This document shows positions 25,576 to 33,759 of a DNA stretch of 64,000 bases, one piece after another. The stretch is from an uncultured Verrucomicrobiota bacterium. Its GTDB lineage: Bacteria; Verrucomicrobiota; Verrucomicrobiia; Opitutales; Opitutaceae. The notes beneath the pieces are model-generated. The model ran no database searches and was not told the origin of the DNA. It saw only the letters and a program-made list of their open reading frames with translations. Position numbers and translations under genes: made by a program. Positions within the stretch are counted from its first letter, which is position 1; each line of letters starts with the position of its first letter. Where the stretch lies: the NCBI GenBank assembly GCA_903898675.1, contig CAIUGM010000014.1, positions 186,001 through 250,000 of the forward strand, given 5' to 3'.

Positions 25576-27981
25576 TCAATGGGTTGAAGGTTCGGCCTTG
25601 GTCGGGATTGCCGGATGGTCGAGCAAGGGGACGGTCACATCCCTCTGCTCGCGGCGGACGCCCAGGCGCAGGTTGCGATTGGGTACGGCCGCCTGAATCA
25701 GGCGCTGCAGATCCTCCGGCGTTCGCACGGCCTGGCCGTCGAGGGAGTAAATGACATCGCCCTCGCGCAGCCCGGCCTGGGTCGCCGCGGCGTGGCCCGG
25801 GGCATCGATCAGCACGACCCCGCCAGCCTCTGCGGAAATGCCGAACGCGGAATATTCCTCGCCCTGCAAGGCCCGGAGGGTGGCGCCGAGCCAGGTGAAC
25901 CGCGGGACACTGGCCGCCTCGCTGAAATGCCGCAGCCGGGGAATCAGGGGCCGCGGCGCCCGGGCGCGCAGCTTGGCCGGCCGCACCCCAAACTCATCCA
26001 TGGGAAAGTTCTGGAAGCCCAGGCCCAGCACCGGAGAGTCGGCCGCCAGCGTAAAATTTCCGGCCGCGGCATCGACGAACGCCACAGACTCGACAAAGGA
26101 ATGCAAGTCCGCCCCGTTCGCCCGGAAGGCATCGCGATCCGCCGCGTTGGTGGTGAAAAAATTGCGGTCGATTTCGCTGCCCCACCGGCCCGTTCCCATC
26201 AGGCCCGGCCGATACCGCCCCATCACGATGTTCCCCACGAAGGTGTCCCCGCTGTTCGGATACCACACGTGGAGGTGCAGCGAATTGTTGACGATGATGT
26301 TGTTCCAGACATGGCGGTGGAAGCCCTCGCGCAGCTTCAGGCCCCCGCCCAGCAGGAGGTTGTTGTAGATCCGAAAATTGCTGGATCCGTCATCCAGATC
26401 GATGTCCCAGCCATGGTCGCACCGCCACCGGTTGTTGCGGATGATGACCGGTTCCGCGGCATCCAGCAGGGCGAGCGCGGGCAGTTCACCCTCCGGGGCG
26501 TCCCGCAGCTGCCAGTAGCGATCGCGGCCCCAGGAATTGAAACTGCCGTGGTCACCCGTCTCGAGCACCGTGTCGAAGACATCACAACCCTCGATCAGAT
26601 GCCCGCCCCAGGTGCCGTCACCGAGATTGATGCCCGCGCGCGGCACGCCGCTGATGGTGCAGTGCCGGACGGTGATCCGCCGCGCCATGGAGATCTCCAC
26701 TCCCGCCACCTGCTTTTCGACCCGGCCGATTCCGGTGATCAGGCAGTCCTCAACGACGCAGTCCTCGGGGTATTCGTCGGTGCGCGCACCCGGCGTGCGG
26801 TCGATGTCGGCATAGGCCGCCCGCTGTTCGTAATCGAACAACGGACTGCGCACCGCCGCGGGATCACCGACAAACACGACGCCGCTGGCGCCGGCCTGGC
26901 GGATGTCGCAGGCCCGAATGGAAACCCGTCGATTGTACCGGCTGACGCAGATCGCATTGCCGCCCACGGCCTCGAACATGCAGTCTTCAATCCGGCAATC
27001 CTCCGCCCCCTCCACCAACAGGGCGCCGCCGCGATAAATCCGCCAGTCGCTCCGCAGCAGCGGCTCACGGGTCTCCATGAAGGTGCGGCTCACGTTCTGG
27101 AAGATGAAGCCCGAGAACCCGAGACCTCCGACCGGTCTCGCCGCCGTGCCCCGCAGGACGATCAGTCCGTTCAGGCGGTCAAGTTCGACCCGCGCCTGCG
27201 AAAGATCAGCTCCGGCCGGGGGATAGAAATAGAGCAGATGCTTCTGGCGGTCCTGATACCACTCACCCGGGGCATCAAGCTCCTCGCGGATATTTTCCAC
27301 ATACCGATACTGGTCGTGCATGCCCATGGGCCGGTTGTTTTGCCAGCCCCCTTCGTAACGGAGTGTGCCGTCGGCGTTCTTGCCGGTAATGACATATTGA
27401 TAACCGCCCCAGAGATACTTGTGCATGGCGTGGATGTAGCCGCCGGCCGGTTCCGACCAGCGACTGACCCGTTCCGGGCTGATGGCATCAGCGGCGAAGC
27501 CGCCATACACTGCGATCCCAGGATCAAGGTTGGGATAGCGGGCCATCGGCTGGAGCGCGCCGTCCAGGAACAATTCGTCATAAACCGCCTCGCCGGCCAG
27601 CGGAGCGGCGTAAATTCCGCCGGAAGCCGGCCGCCATTCGGCCGCCAGCCGGGTGGCGCCGCTGAGCACCACCTTCTGCCCGGCGGCGGCCCGGTACAAC
27701 ACGGGGGCGAGCACCGAGCCCGAGTCCTCGGCCGAGAACACCACCGTCGAGTCCAGGTAGTACACTCCCGAGGCGAAATTCACCACAATCGCCTCCCGGC
27801 CGAGTTTCCCGGAAGCCCGGACGCCATCCCGGGCGCCAGCCAAGGTGGCCCAAGGCCGCTCGATTGTTCCCGCGTTGCGATCATCGCCTTTGGGCGCCAC
27901 AAAATAATTTGCGGCCGGCAGAATTGTCACCGCCCCTAGAGCCAGCCAGAGACGAAGCCCAAGCTTGAATTGCGCCTTCAT
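25576..27981 (-). CDS. secreted right-handed beta-helix protein with C-terminal PDZ domain (GH141-like)
   Basis: This 801-aa protein has a signal peptide (KLGLRLWLALGAVTILPAA) followed by ANYFVAPKGDDRNAGTIERPWATL, the typical entry to a right-handed parallel beta-helix of the DUF1565/GH141-like type. Repeated short strands follow (CRIEDCMFEAVGGNAICV, CVVEDCLITGIG, ITVRHCTISGVPRAGINLG, FRIYNNLLLGGG). The last about 95 residues form a PDZ-like domain (GVVLIDAPGHAAATQAGLREGDVIYSLDGQ). GH141 includes alpha-L-fucosidases acting on rhamnogalacturonan II and xylanases; assignment here is by resemblance. Operon position between sugar isomerase and fucP fits a fucose-releasing role. Confidence 0.78.
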   Translation of the reverse strand: MKAQFKLGLRLWLALGAVTILPAANYFVAPKGDDRNAGTIERPWATLAGARDGVRASGKLGREAIVVNFASGVYYLDSTVVFSAEDSGSVLAPVLYRAAAGQKVVLSGATRLAAEWRPASGGIYAAPLAGEAVYDELFLDGALQPMARYPNLDPGIAVYGGFAADAISPERVSRWSEPAGGYIHAMHKYLWGGYQYVITGKNADGTLRYEGGWQNNRPMGMHDQYRYVENIREELDAPGEWYQDRQKHLLYFYPPAGADLSQARVELDRLNGLIVLRGTAARPVGGLGFSGFIFQNVSRTFMETREPLLRSDWRIYRGGALLVEGAEDCRIEDCMFEAVGGNAICVSRYNRRVSIRACDIRQAGASGVVFVGDPAAVRSPLFDYEQRAAYADIDRTPGARTDEYPEDCVVEDCLITGIGRVEKQVAGVEISMARRITVRHCTISGVPRAGINLGDGTWGGHLIEGCDVFDTVLETGDHGSFNSWGRDRYWQLRDAPEGELPALALLDAAEPVIIRNNRWRCDHGWDIDLDDGSSNFRIYNNLLLGGGLKLREGFHRHVWNNIIVNNSLHLHVWYPNSGDTFVGNIVMGRYRPGLMGTGRWGSEIDRNFFTTNAADRDAFRANGADLHSFVESVAFVDAAAGNFTLAADSPVLGLGFQNFPMDEFGVRPAKLRARAPRPLIPRLRHFSEAASVPRFTWLGATLRALQGEEYSAFGISAEAGGVVLIDAPGHAAATQAGLREGDVIYSLDGQAVRTPEDLQRLIQAAVPNRNLRLGVRREQRDVTVPLLDHPAIPTKAEPSTH

Positions 27982-28112
27982 AAAAACGATTTGGACAAAG
28001 CAGCCCACCACGACCTTAACGGTGACGAGGATTGATCGAATAACCGGGAGTTTCCTTCCGCCCGGCCTGGCATGCGCAATCAAGTTGGGTGGCCGGTAAA
28101 TCCCAAACCGGC

Positions 28113-29156
28113 TCAGTTGGCCGCGAGCAGGTGTCTCAGCGTGTAGAGTTCGAGGGCCTCGTAATCCCGCGCGTCGCGGAGTTGTTGCACCAGTTTGCGG
28201 TCATAGGTGTGCACCTTCTCGACGAGCAGGAGGAAAAGCTCGCGGCTCGACTTCAGGTGCTGCGTCACGGGACTGCCCCGCTGGGTACGGAAGGCCTTGA
28301 CGTCAAGGCCAACAAATTCGCCATTTTTTCCATAACCGTTGTCTTCCAGCACGAGGACCTGGTTGAACGCGGCCCGGAGATTCACTGCGCCAAAATTCTT
28401 GTCCTGGTCATATTTCAACCCGTTCTGATCGTTGAGGTGAACACTGCCGAGCTTGTCGTGGGCCAGGCAAAACGCCATCTCGTCGCTCGGATCCAGCCCG
28501 GCGAGAATCGCGTGCGCGCTTTCGATCAGGGCCTTGACGCGCTTGGGGGCCTGGGAGGCGTAGGCCAGTGCAATCGCGTGGCCGGCGGTGGGGACGTACG
28601 CGAGATCGGTGGGTTCGTTCGGCTTGGGTTCGATCCAGATTTCGATCTGATGGTCGTAGGTCAGTATGTTGTCGACCAGCTCAAGCAGGCGCTCATAAGC
28701 CAGCTTGGCATCCTTGGCCTCCCGGATGTAGCTGCCTTCGCGGGCCAGCCAGAGTACAATCGCCTTGGACCCAATGGCCCGCGCAATGTCGACGCAAACC
28801 CGGGTGCGATCCCAAGCGTAGGCCCGGTCGGCCGCGCTGTTTGAGGTATAGCCGCCATCAATCGTCTGCTCCGCAAACCACAGCCGCGGGGCGACAAACT
28901 CCGGCACCAAGCCTTGATTATTCAGCATGCGACCGACCTCACCGGCCTTCTGCAGCGCCTGCGCGGTCGTGAGCTTGGCCAGGTCCGGGACAACGTCGTC
29001 GTCATGGAACTGCACACCGTCAAAGCCCATCGCCTTGTACAGCGCATACTTGCCTTCGTGCGGATAGGCCGGGCGCACTTCCGGACCGAAAGGGTCAGCA
29101 CCTTCGCTGATATTCCAGGGTCCAAATGAAAAACGATAGGAAGACTGCATGGACAT
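28113..29156 (-). CDS. xylose-isomerase-like sugar isomerase
   Basis: This 347-aa TIM-barrel protein resembles class I xylose isomerases. It has RFSFGPWNISEGADPFGPEV at the start, the catalytic His motif DGVQFHDDDVVPD, metal-ligand region IWIEPKPNEP, HDKLGSVHLNDQN, and the closing RDYEALELYTL. It is shorter than standard XylA (about 390-440). First gene of the leftward operon that carries fucP and rhaT, it may isomerise D-xylose, L-rhamnose or another sugar. A 62-bp promoter element ends 46 bp upstream of the start. Confidence 0.88.
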   Translation of the reverse strand: MSMQSSYRFSFGPWNISEGADPFGPEVRPAYPHEGKYALYKAMGFDGVQFHDDDVVPDLAKLTTAQALQKAGEVGRMLNNQGLVPEFVAPRLWFAEQTIDGGYTSNSAADRAYAWDRTRVCVDIARAIGSKAIVLWLAREGSYIREAKDAKLAYERLLELVDNILTYDHQIEIWIEPKPNEPTDLAYVPTAGHAIALAYASQAPKRVKALIESAHAILAGLDPSDEMAFCLAHDKLGSVHLNDQNGLKYDQDKNFGAVNLRAAFNQVLVLEDNGYGKNGEFVGLDVKAFRTQRGSPVTQHLKSSRELFLLLVEKVHTYDRKLVQQLRDARDYEALELYTLRHLLAAN

Positions 29157-29201
29157 AAAAGAAACGGGGGGTAAGGGGAATAAAACCGACTCGGATTAAT
29201 C

Positions 29202-29263
29202 TTCGCACAATCCCGTCCGTGGTTCTACACCAATTGTCTCGGAAACTGCGTTAAAAGTCTCGC
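29202..29263 (-). promoter_or_regulatory. sugar-locus promoter element, copy A
   Basis: Read on the minus strand: GCGAGACTTTT, then GCAGTTTCCGAGACAATT, GTGTAGAACC and finally ATTGTGCGAAG, which ends 46 bp from the xylose-isomerase-like start codon. The spacing from GACAATT to TTGTGCGAA is 21 nt, as in copies B, C, E and F. It is expected to drive the operon running to 21045. Confidence 0.8.
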
Positions 29264-29476
29264 GGGAAGTGTCTTCGATTTACCGGATCGTTACAGGCGG
29301 CAGTACCATTTTTTGCACCCAAAATGGGCCGCGGATGAGTGTGACACTCCTTGGATCCGCGCTGGTCGCGGGGCAATTTTCCCACTGGCCCGAATCGACT
29401 AATTGCCGGGCTGAGGACCGGGCATCATCCGTCAGTCCCCATTGCGGCCGGTGGCAAAAACACTCCGCGCAAAAGC
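29264..29476. other. non-coding remainder between promoter A and GH78
   Basis: Apart from promoter copy A, the 320-bp gap between the isomerase gene and the end of the GH78 gene shows no gene. No clear terminator for GH78 transcripts was found, so read-through from GH78 into the isomerase operon is possible. Confidence 0.4.
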
Positions 29477-31903
29477 TCACGGAAATACCAGCGTCTGCTC
29501 GCCCGGGTGCAGCGGCGCACTCTGCCCCTGCCAGACAAAGACTCCCGTGAGGTCCGCCGGCAGGATGATCTTCGCACTGAGTCCGCCCTGGCTCCTCCGC
29601 AAAGCCACGCCGATGTCGCCCTTCGGGTGCGGCAGAGAGCCCTCCGCGTGCTGCAAATGACCCAGGTGCGGCTCAATCCGCACCGTCGCGAAACCCGGCG
29701 ACGCCGGCTCGATCCCGAGGACGGTGGCGATCAATTCGTAAATCGGTGAAGCGCTCCACGCGTGACAGTCCGACCGGGTCGGCTCCGGCTGCTCGGCAAA
29801 GGTCGTCAGGCCCAACGCCAGCATGTCATGCCATGGTCCCAACATCGCGAGATACTCGTCACCCAGTCCCACCTGTTTCATCGCCCGCAAAAGATAGAAC
29901 CGAAAATAAGTGGTGCATTGGGTCAGCGAGCGGTCGGCCGCCACGCGTTGCATCAGGTCGCGCGCCGCCGCTCCCTCGATCGCCCCGGAAAGAACCGCGA
30001 GCACATTGGCGTGCTGGCTGAAGTTCCTCTTCTCCGCCGTGTCGGCGAACATCCGGCGCTTTTTATCCCAGCAGAGGCGCACGACGCTTTCGCGGAGTCC
30101 GGCCGCCACTTGCTCATAATGGCGCGCCTGGTCTTCGCGCCCCAAGGCGCGACAGACCTCCGCCGCGTGTCGGAGCGTCATCGCCAGCTGCAGGGACACG
30201 ACGCCGGAGCCACCTTCCTGCACCCCCTCGGGCGCACCGCGGTTCCCGTCCTGCTCGCTCCCGACCCATTCCTTGGCCCAATCGACAAAGGTCCAGAACG
30301 ACAGCGGCCCGAGCAGGCCGGTCTGCGGGTCGATCCGCCGCTCAAACCAGGCCAGCGCGTCACCCATGCCGGTCAGGCGGGCCCGGAGGAAGGCGTCATC
30401 CTGGCGATGCCACCAGTAATCGTGGATCATCTCGACCCAGAACAGGGCGAACGTGTTGATCAACTGCGGCGTGGCCGACGGATAGCGGCTCTGCGTCATG
30501 CCGTCAGGCAGCCGCGAATGGTCGAAGAGCTCGATCGCGTTTCGCATCAGCCGGTCGTCGCCCGCCGCATAAAGTGAAATCAAACTCTGGATCCGGGTAT
30601 CGCCCACGTACTGCAGCTGCTCGTAGTAAGGACAGTCGGTATAGGTCTCGAAGGCGCACAGCCGCGCGGTCCGCCAGCCCACCTGCCAGATCCGGGCCAG
30701 CTCGGGATCGTCGCTGGTGAAGGTGGCGCGCTGCTGCAACGGGTACGCGGTAAAAATTCCCTGCAAATCTTCCACCACCAGGGCTTCTTCGCCCGTCTCC
30801 ACCGCCAGCTGCAGGTAGCGGTAGGTGCGGAAATCCAGCGGCGCGAAAAGCCGGCGGGCCCCGCCATCCGGATGAAATTCATCCGTGCGCCCAAGGAGTT
30901 CGCGCCCGGCGATATCGTCCCGGTTGCCCTTCAACCCCTTTTGATCGAACAAGGCCTCGGCATAGGCGAGCGTCACCCGGCCACCCCGGCCGCCGCTCAC
31001 CGTCAGTTGCGGAAAGGCGCTGGTCTCAAATCCCTGGTCCAGCAGCACCGTCGCCTTCGTGTGCGCCGGCACTGTCAGCGGCGCCGTCCCCTCGACAAAA
31101 CCCGCCGCGGGCTGGACGCCACTGGAACGCCGCACCCGGGCGAGCCGCTGCGGCGTTTCCTCCATCAGGGGAATCGACCGCGGGGTGAGCCACCAGCTCA
31201 CCTCCGAACCCCAGCCATGCGGGGTGCCCTGCTCAAGCACCCGGGCCGCGGGCCAGGCCGAGTCATTGAAGCCGGCCGCCGACCAACCCCACGGGTGCCG
31301 CGCGGCGTCCACGCGGTCGCCCGGACCCGTGACAATGTACGTCTGAAGTCGCGCCCGGTCGGGCGGGATGGGCTGGTAGGCGTCGTCCCGGTTGGCCTTC
31401 CAGGTTTCATTCGTATCCACGAAATCCTCCGCCGCCGTGTCGCCCTGCAATAGAAAACCGGTCTGCCGGCTCATGATCGCATACGGCGCCTCCTCCCCAT
31501 AACTCCAGACCTGCGCGGCGAGCACATTGGTCCCCTCGCGCAACCACGGCGCGAGGTCGACGCTGTCGTAGCGCCAGTACATGGGATCGCTCCGCTGCGG
31601 GCCGAAACCGACCGAGTGCCCGTTGACAAAAAGCCGGTAACGCGCGTCACCCGTAACGTGGACCACGAAGTGCTCCGGCCGGCGGACCAGGTCGAACCGC
31701 TTGCGAAAGAGATAAACCCCGTAGCCGTTCTTGGGCGCGTCCGGCAGCGCAATCCAACTGGCCGGCCACCGTTCGGCCACCAGCCGCGCCGCCGGAGCGG
31801 GCAGACCGCTGCCGGCGTGGTCCGCGAACGGCGCGGACACCACCGGAACGGTCAGGGTAAGCAGGAAAAGAAAGGACAACCAGCCGCGGGGTAGCGTGTT
31901 CAT
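29477..31903 (-). CDS. GH78 alpha-L-rhamnosidase, secreted
   Basis: This 808-aa enzyme has a signal peptide (LSFLFLLTLTVPVVSA) followed by beta-domains (RLFVNGHSVGFGPQRSDPMYWRYDSVDLAPWLREGTNVLA) and an (alpha/alpha)6 catalytic domain with the GH78 motif DCPYYEQLQYVGDTRIQ, where the acidic residues lie, WVEMIHDYWWHRQDDAF, and the late TRSDCHAWSASPIYEL His. It should cleave alpha-L-rhamnose from rhamnogalacturonan or glycosides outside the cytoplasm. Promoter copy B lies 44 bp upstream. It is divergent from the DeoR operon and free of the leftward operon behind promoter A. Confidence 0.93.
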   Translation of the reverse strand: MNTLPRGWLSFLFLLTLTVPVVSAPFADHAGSGLPAPAARLVAERWPASWIALPDAPKNGYGVYLFRKRFDLVRRPEHFVVHVTGDARYRLFVNGHSVGFGPQRSDPMYWRYDSVDLAPWLREGTNVLAAQVWSYGEEAPYAIMSRQTGFLLQGDTAAEDFVDTNETWKANRDDAYQPIPPDRARLQTYIVTGPGDRVDAARHPWGWSAAGFNDSAWPAARVLEQGTPHGWGSEVSWWLTPRSIPLMEETPQRLARVRRSSGVQPAAGFVEGTAPLTVPAHTKATVLLDQGFETSAFPQLTVSGGRGGRVTLAYAEALFDQKGLKGNRDDIAGRELLGRTDEFHPDGGARRLFAPLDFRTYRYLQLAVETGEEALVVEDLQGIFTAYPLQQRATFTSDDPELARIWQVGWRTARLCAFETYTDCPYYEQLQYVGDTRIQSLISLYAAGDDRLMRNAIELFDHSRLPDGMTQSRYPSATPQLINTFALFWVEMIHDYWWHRQDDAFLRARLTGMGDALAWFERRIDPQTGLLGPLSFWTFVDWAKEWVGSEQDGNRGAPEGVQEGGSGVVSLQLAMTLRHAAEVCRALGREDQARHYEQVAAGLRESVVRLCWDKKRRMFADTAEKRNFSQHANVLAVLSGAIEGAAARDLMQRVAADRSLTQCTTYFRFYLLRAMKQVGLGDEYLAMLGPWHDMLALGLTTFAEQPEPTRSDCHAWSASPIYELIATVLGIEPASPGFATVRIEPHLGHLQHAEGSLPHPKGDIGVALRRSQGGLSAKIILPADLTGVFVWQGQSAPLHPGEQTLVFP

Positions 31904-31946
31904 GGGGTAGGTCAGGCGGAGGGGAAGAAGCCGCCGGGACCAAACC

Positions 31947-32009
31947 TTCGCACAATGCCGGCCCTGATTCTACACGGATTGTCTCGGAAGCTGCGTGGAA
32001 TGTCTCACG
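31947..32009 (-). promoter_or_regulatory. sugar-locus promoter element, copy B
   Basis: This is the best-conserved copy. On the minus strand: CGTGAGACATTCCACGCAGC, then TTCCGAGACAATCCG, GTGTAGAATC and ATTGTGCGAAGG. The two GAGACA boxes are 21 bp apart, and TAGAAT could serve as a -10 hexamer. It ends 44 bp from the GH78 start codon, and the other side faces the deoR gene. Confidence 0.85.
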
Positions 32010-32070
32010 TCGGGCGAACCCGGGTTTCGGGCCTGGCTTGGGATCGGGCGGGACAACCGGGTGAGCGTTT

Positions 32071-32088
32071 ATGCGCGTTATGCGCGTT
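32071..32088 (+). promoter_or_regulatory. tandem ATGCGCGTT direct repeat upstream of deoR
   Basis: ATGCGCGTT occurs twice head to tail (32071-32079, 32080-32088) and is preceded by GCGTTT. The pair lies 50 bp before the DeoR start. DeoR-family repressors often bind direct repeats near their own promoter, so this is a candidate autoregulatory operator. Confidence 0.5.
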
Positions 32089-32137
32089 TCAGCAGGTTTC
32101 GATTGAACTCCGGAAACGACCCCGCTTGCCTCGGCGC

Positions 32138-32905
32138 ATGCTTGGCCCCGAGCGACACCGTGCGATTCTCAATTTTCTGGCAAAGAGCGGCAGTGCCTCC
32201 AACAGCGCCCTGGGGACCCAGCTGCGCATTTCGCAAGCCACGCTGCGCCGTGATCTGGCGGTCCTGGCTGAGCGCGGACTGCTCAAGCGCACCCACGGGG
32301 GAATCCTGAATGTCGATTTCGGTCTCAGGGACATCTCCTTCCCGCAAAAAGCAACGAAGGCCGCCACGGTCAAAGCCCGCCTGGCGATTGCGACTGCCGC
32401 CCTCCTGCCGTCGGCAGGCACGGTTTTCATCGACAGCGGCACCACCTGCCTGGAAGTGGGCCGCGCCTTGCTCGACCGCCCGCTGCTCAACCTCTACACC
32501 AATTCGGTTCCCCTGCTCGCCCTGGGCGCAACCGCCCGGGGCAAGCTGACCTCGGTGGGCGGCGAACTCCGCCCGGTTAGCATGGCCCTGACCGGCTCGC
32601 TCGCGCAGAGCTGGCTTGAGCACCTGCACTTCGACGCCGTCGTGGTCGGGTGTTCCGGGATTGTCGAGGCCAAGGGTCCCGCGACCACCGAATTCTCGGA
32701 GGCATCCGTCAAGGTCGAGGCGCTGCGCCGCGCCCGGCTCCGCATTTTGGTCGCGCACGGCGAAAAATGGGACGGTCCGGCCGCCATCGTCTTCGCCCCG
32801 TGGTCGTCATTCACCCACCTCGTGACCAACCGCCCGCTGTCCCGCGCCCAACGGACCGCGCTGCATTCGGCTGGGGTCAAACTCGTCAATCCTTCCTCCC
32901 CATGA
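32138..32905 (+). CDS. DeoR-family transcriptional regulator
   Basis: This 255-aa regulator has an N-terminal DeoR winged helix (RHRAILNFLAKSGSASNSAL, ISQATLRRDLAVLAERGLLKRTHGG) and a C-terminal DeoRC sugar-phosphate sensor with the FIDSGTTCLEVGRAL phosphate-binding signature and FDAVVVGCSGI. It is likely a repressor released by a phosphorylated deoxysugar intermediate. ATG 32138 (MLGPERHR) fits the family start; the frame is open to 31955 but the extension overlaps promoter B. Its TGA overlaps the aldolase ATG by 4 bp (ATGA), so the two are translationally coupled. Confidence 0.93.
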   Translation: MLGPERHRAILNFLAKSGSASNSALGTQLRISQATLRRDLAVLAERGLLKRTHGGILNVDFGLRDISFPQKATKAATVKARLAIATAALLPSAGTVFIDSGTTCLEVGRALLDRPLLNLYTNSVPLLALGATARGKLTSVGGELRPVSMALTGSLAQSWLEHLHFDAVVVGCSGIVEAKGPATTEFSEASVKVEALRRARLRILVAHGEKWDGPAAIVFAPWSSFTHLVTNRPLSRAQRTALHSAGVKLVNPSSP

Positions 32906-33732
32906 AAACCGCCCGCCTCAACCGTCTCTTCAACCCGCAGACCCACCGCTGCTTCGACGTGGCCATCGATCATGGCTTCTTCAACGAAGCCTCGTTCCTT
33001 TCCGGCATCGAGGACATCGCAAAAGCCGTGCGGACCCTGACCGATGCCGCACCGGACGCGATCCAGCTGACCGTCGGCCAGGCGGGCCACCTGCAAAGCC
33101 AGCCGGTGCGGCCCAAGCCGGCCCTGGTTTTGCGCACCGATGTGGCCAATGTCTATGGCTCCCAGTTGCCCCGGCATCTCTTCTCGCGCCTGATTGAGGA
33201 ACCGGTCTTGCAGGCGGTCCGGCTTGATGCCACCTGCGTGGTGGTGAATCTGTTCCGGATCCCGGACCAGCCGGAACTCGCTGATCAATGCATCCAGAAC
33301 ATTCTGCGCCTGAAGCCCCAATGCGACCACTATGGGGTACCGCTCATGATCGAGCCCCTCGTCTTCCAGCCAAACACCAAGGCCGGGGGGTACATGGTTG
33401 ACGGTGATCCGGCGAAAATCATCCCGCTGGTGCGCCAAGCGGTTGAACTCGGCGCCGACATCATCAAGGCGGATCCCACGGATGATGTGACGATCTATCA
33501 CAAGGTGGTGGAGATCGCCGGCGGCATTCCGGTGCTGGTCCGCGGCGGCGGGCGCGCCCCCGAGTTTGAGATCCTGAAGCGCACCCAGGCGCTCATGGCG
33601 CAAGGTGCCGCCGGCATCGTCTATGGTCGCAACATCATCCAGCACCCGCAACCCGCCAAGATCACGCGGGCCCTGATGGCGGTCGTCCATGAGGGCGCCT
33701 CGGTGGCGGACGCGCTGAAGCTGCTCAACTGA
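32902..33732 (+). CDS. DhnA/FbaB-type class I aldolase
   Basis: This 276-aa TIM-barrel belongs to the DeoC/FbaB/LacD (DhnA) aldolase superfamily, which uses a Schiff-base Lys. Visible segments are HRCFDVAIDHGFF, PLMIEPLVF, the candidate catalytic Lys in ELGADIIKADPTDD, VLVRGGGRAP and AAGIVYGRNIIQHP. In this operon it is a candidate for cleaving a phosphorylated 6-deoxyketose (rhamnulose- or fuculose-1-phosphate) to DHAP and lactaldehyde, a job usually done by class II RhaD/FucA; this is inference. Start overlaps the deoR stop. Confidence 0.88.
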   Translation: MKTARLNRLFNPQTHRCFDVAIDHGFFNEASFLSGIEDIAKAVRTLTDAAPDAIQLTVGQAGHLQSQPVRPKPALVLRTDVANVYGSQLPRHLFSRLIEEPVLQAVRLDATCVVVNLFRIPDQPELADQCIQNILRLKPQCDHYGVPLMIEPLVFQPNTKAGGYMVDGDPAKIIPLVRQAVELGADIIKADPTDDVTIYHKVVEIAGGIPVLVRGGGRAPEFEILKRTQALMAQGAAGIVYGRNIIQHPQPAKITRALMAVVHEGASVADALKLLN

Positions 33733-33759
33733 CCAACCCCCACCCTCTGCCCGCCCGCC

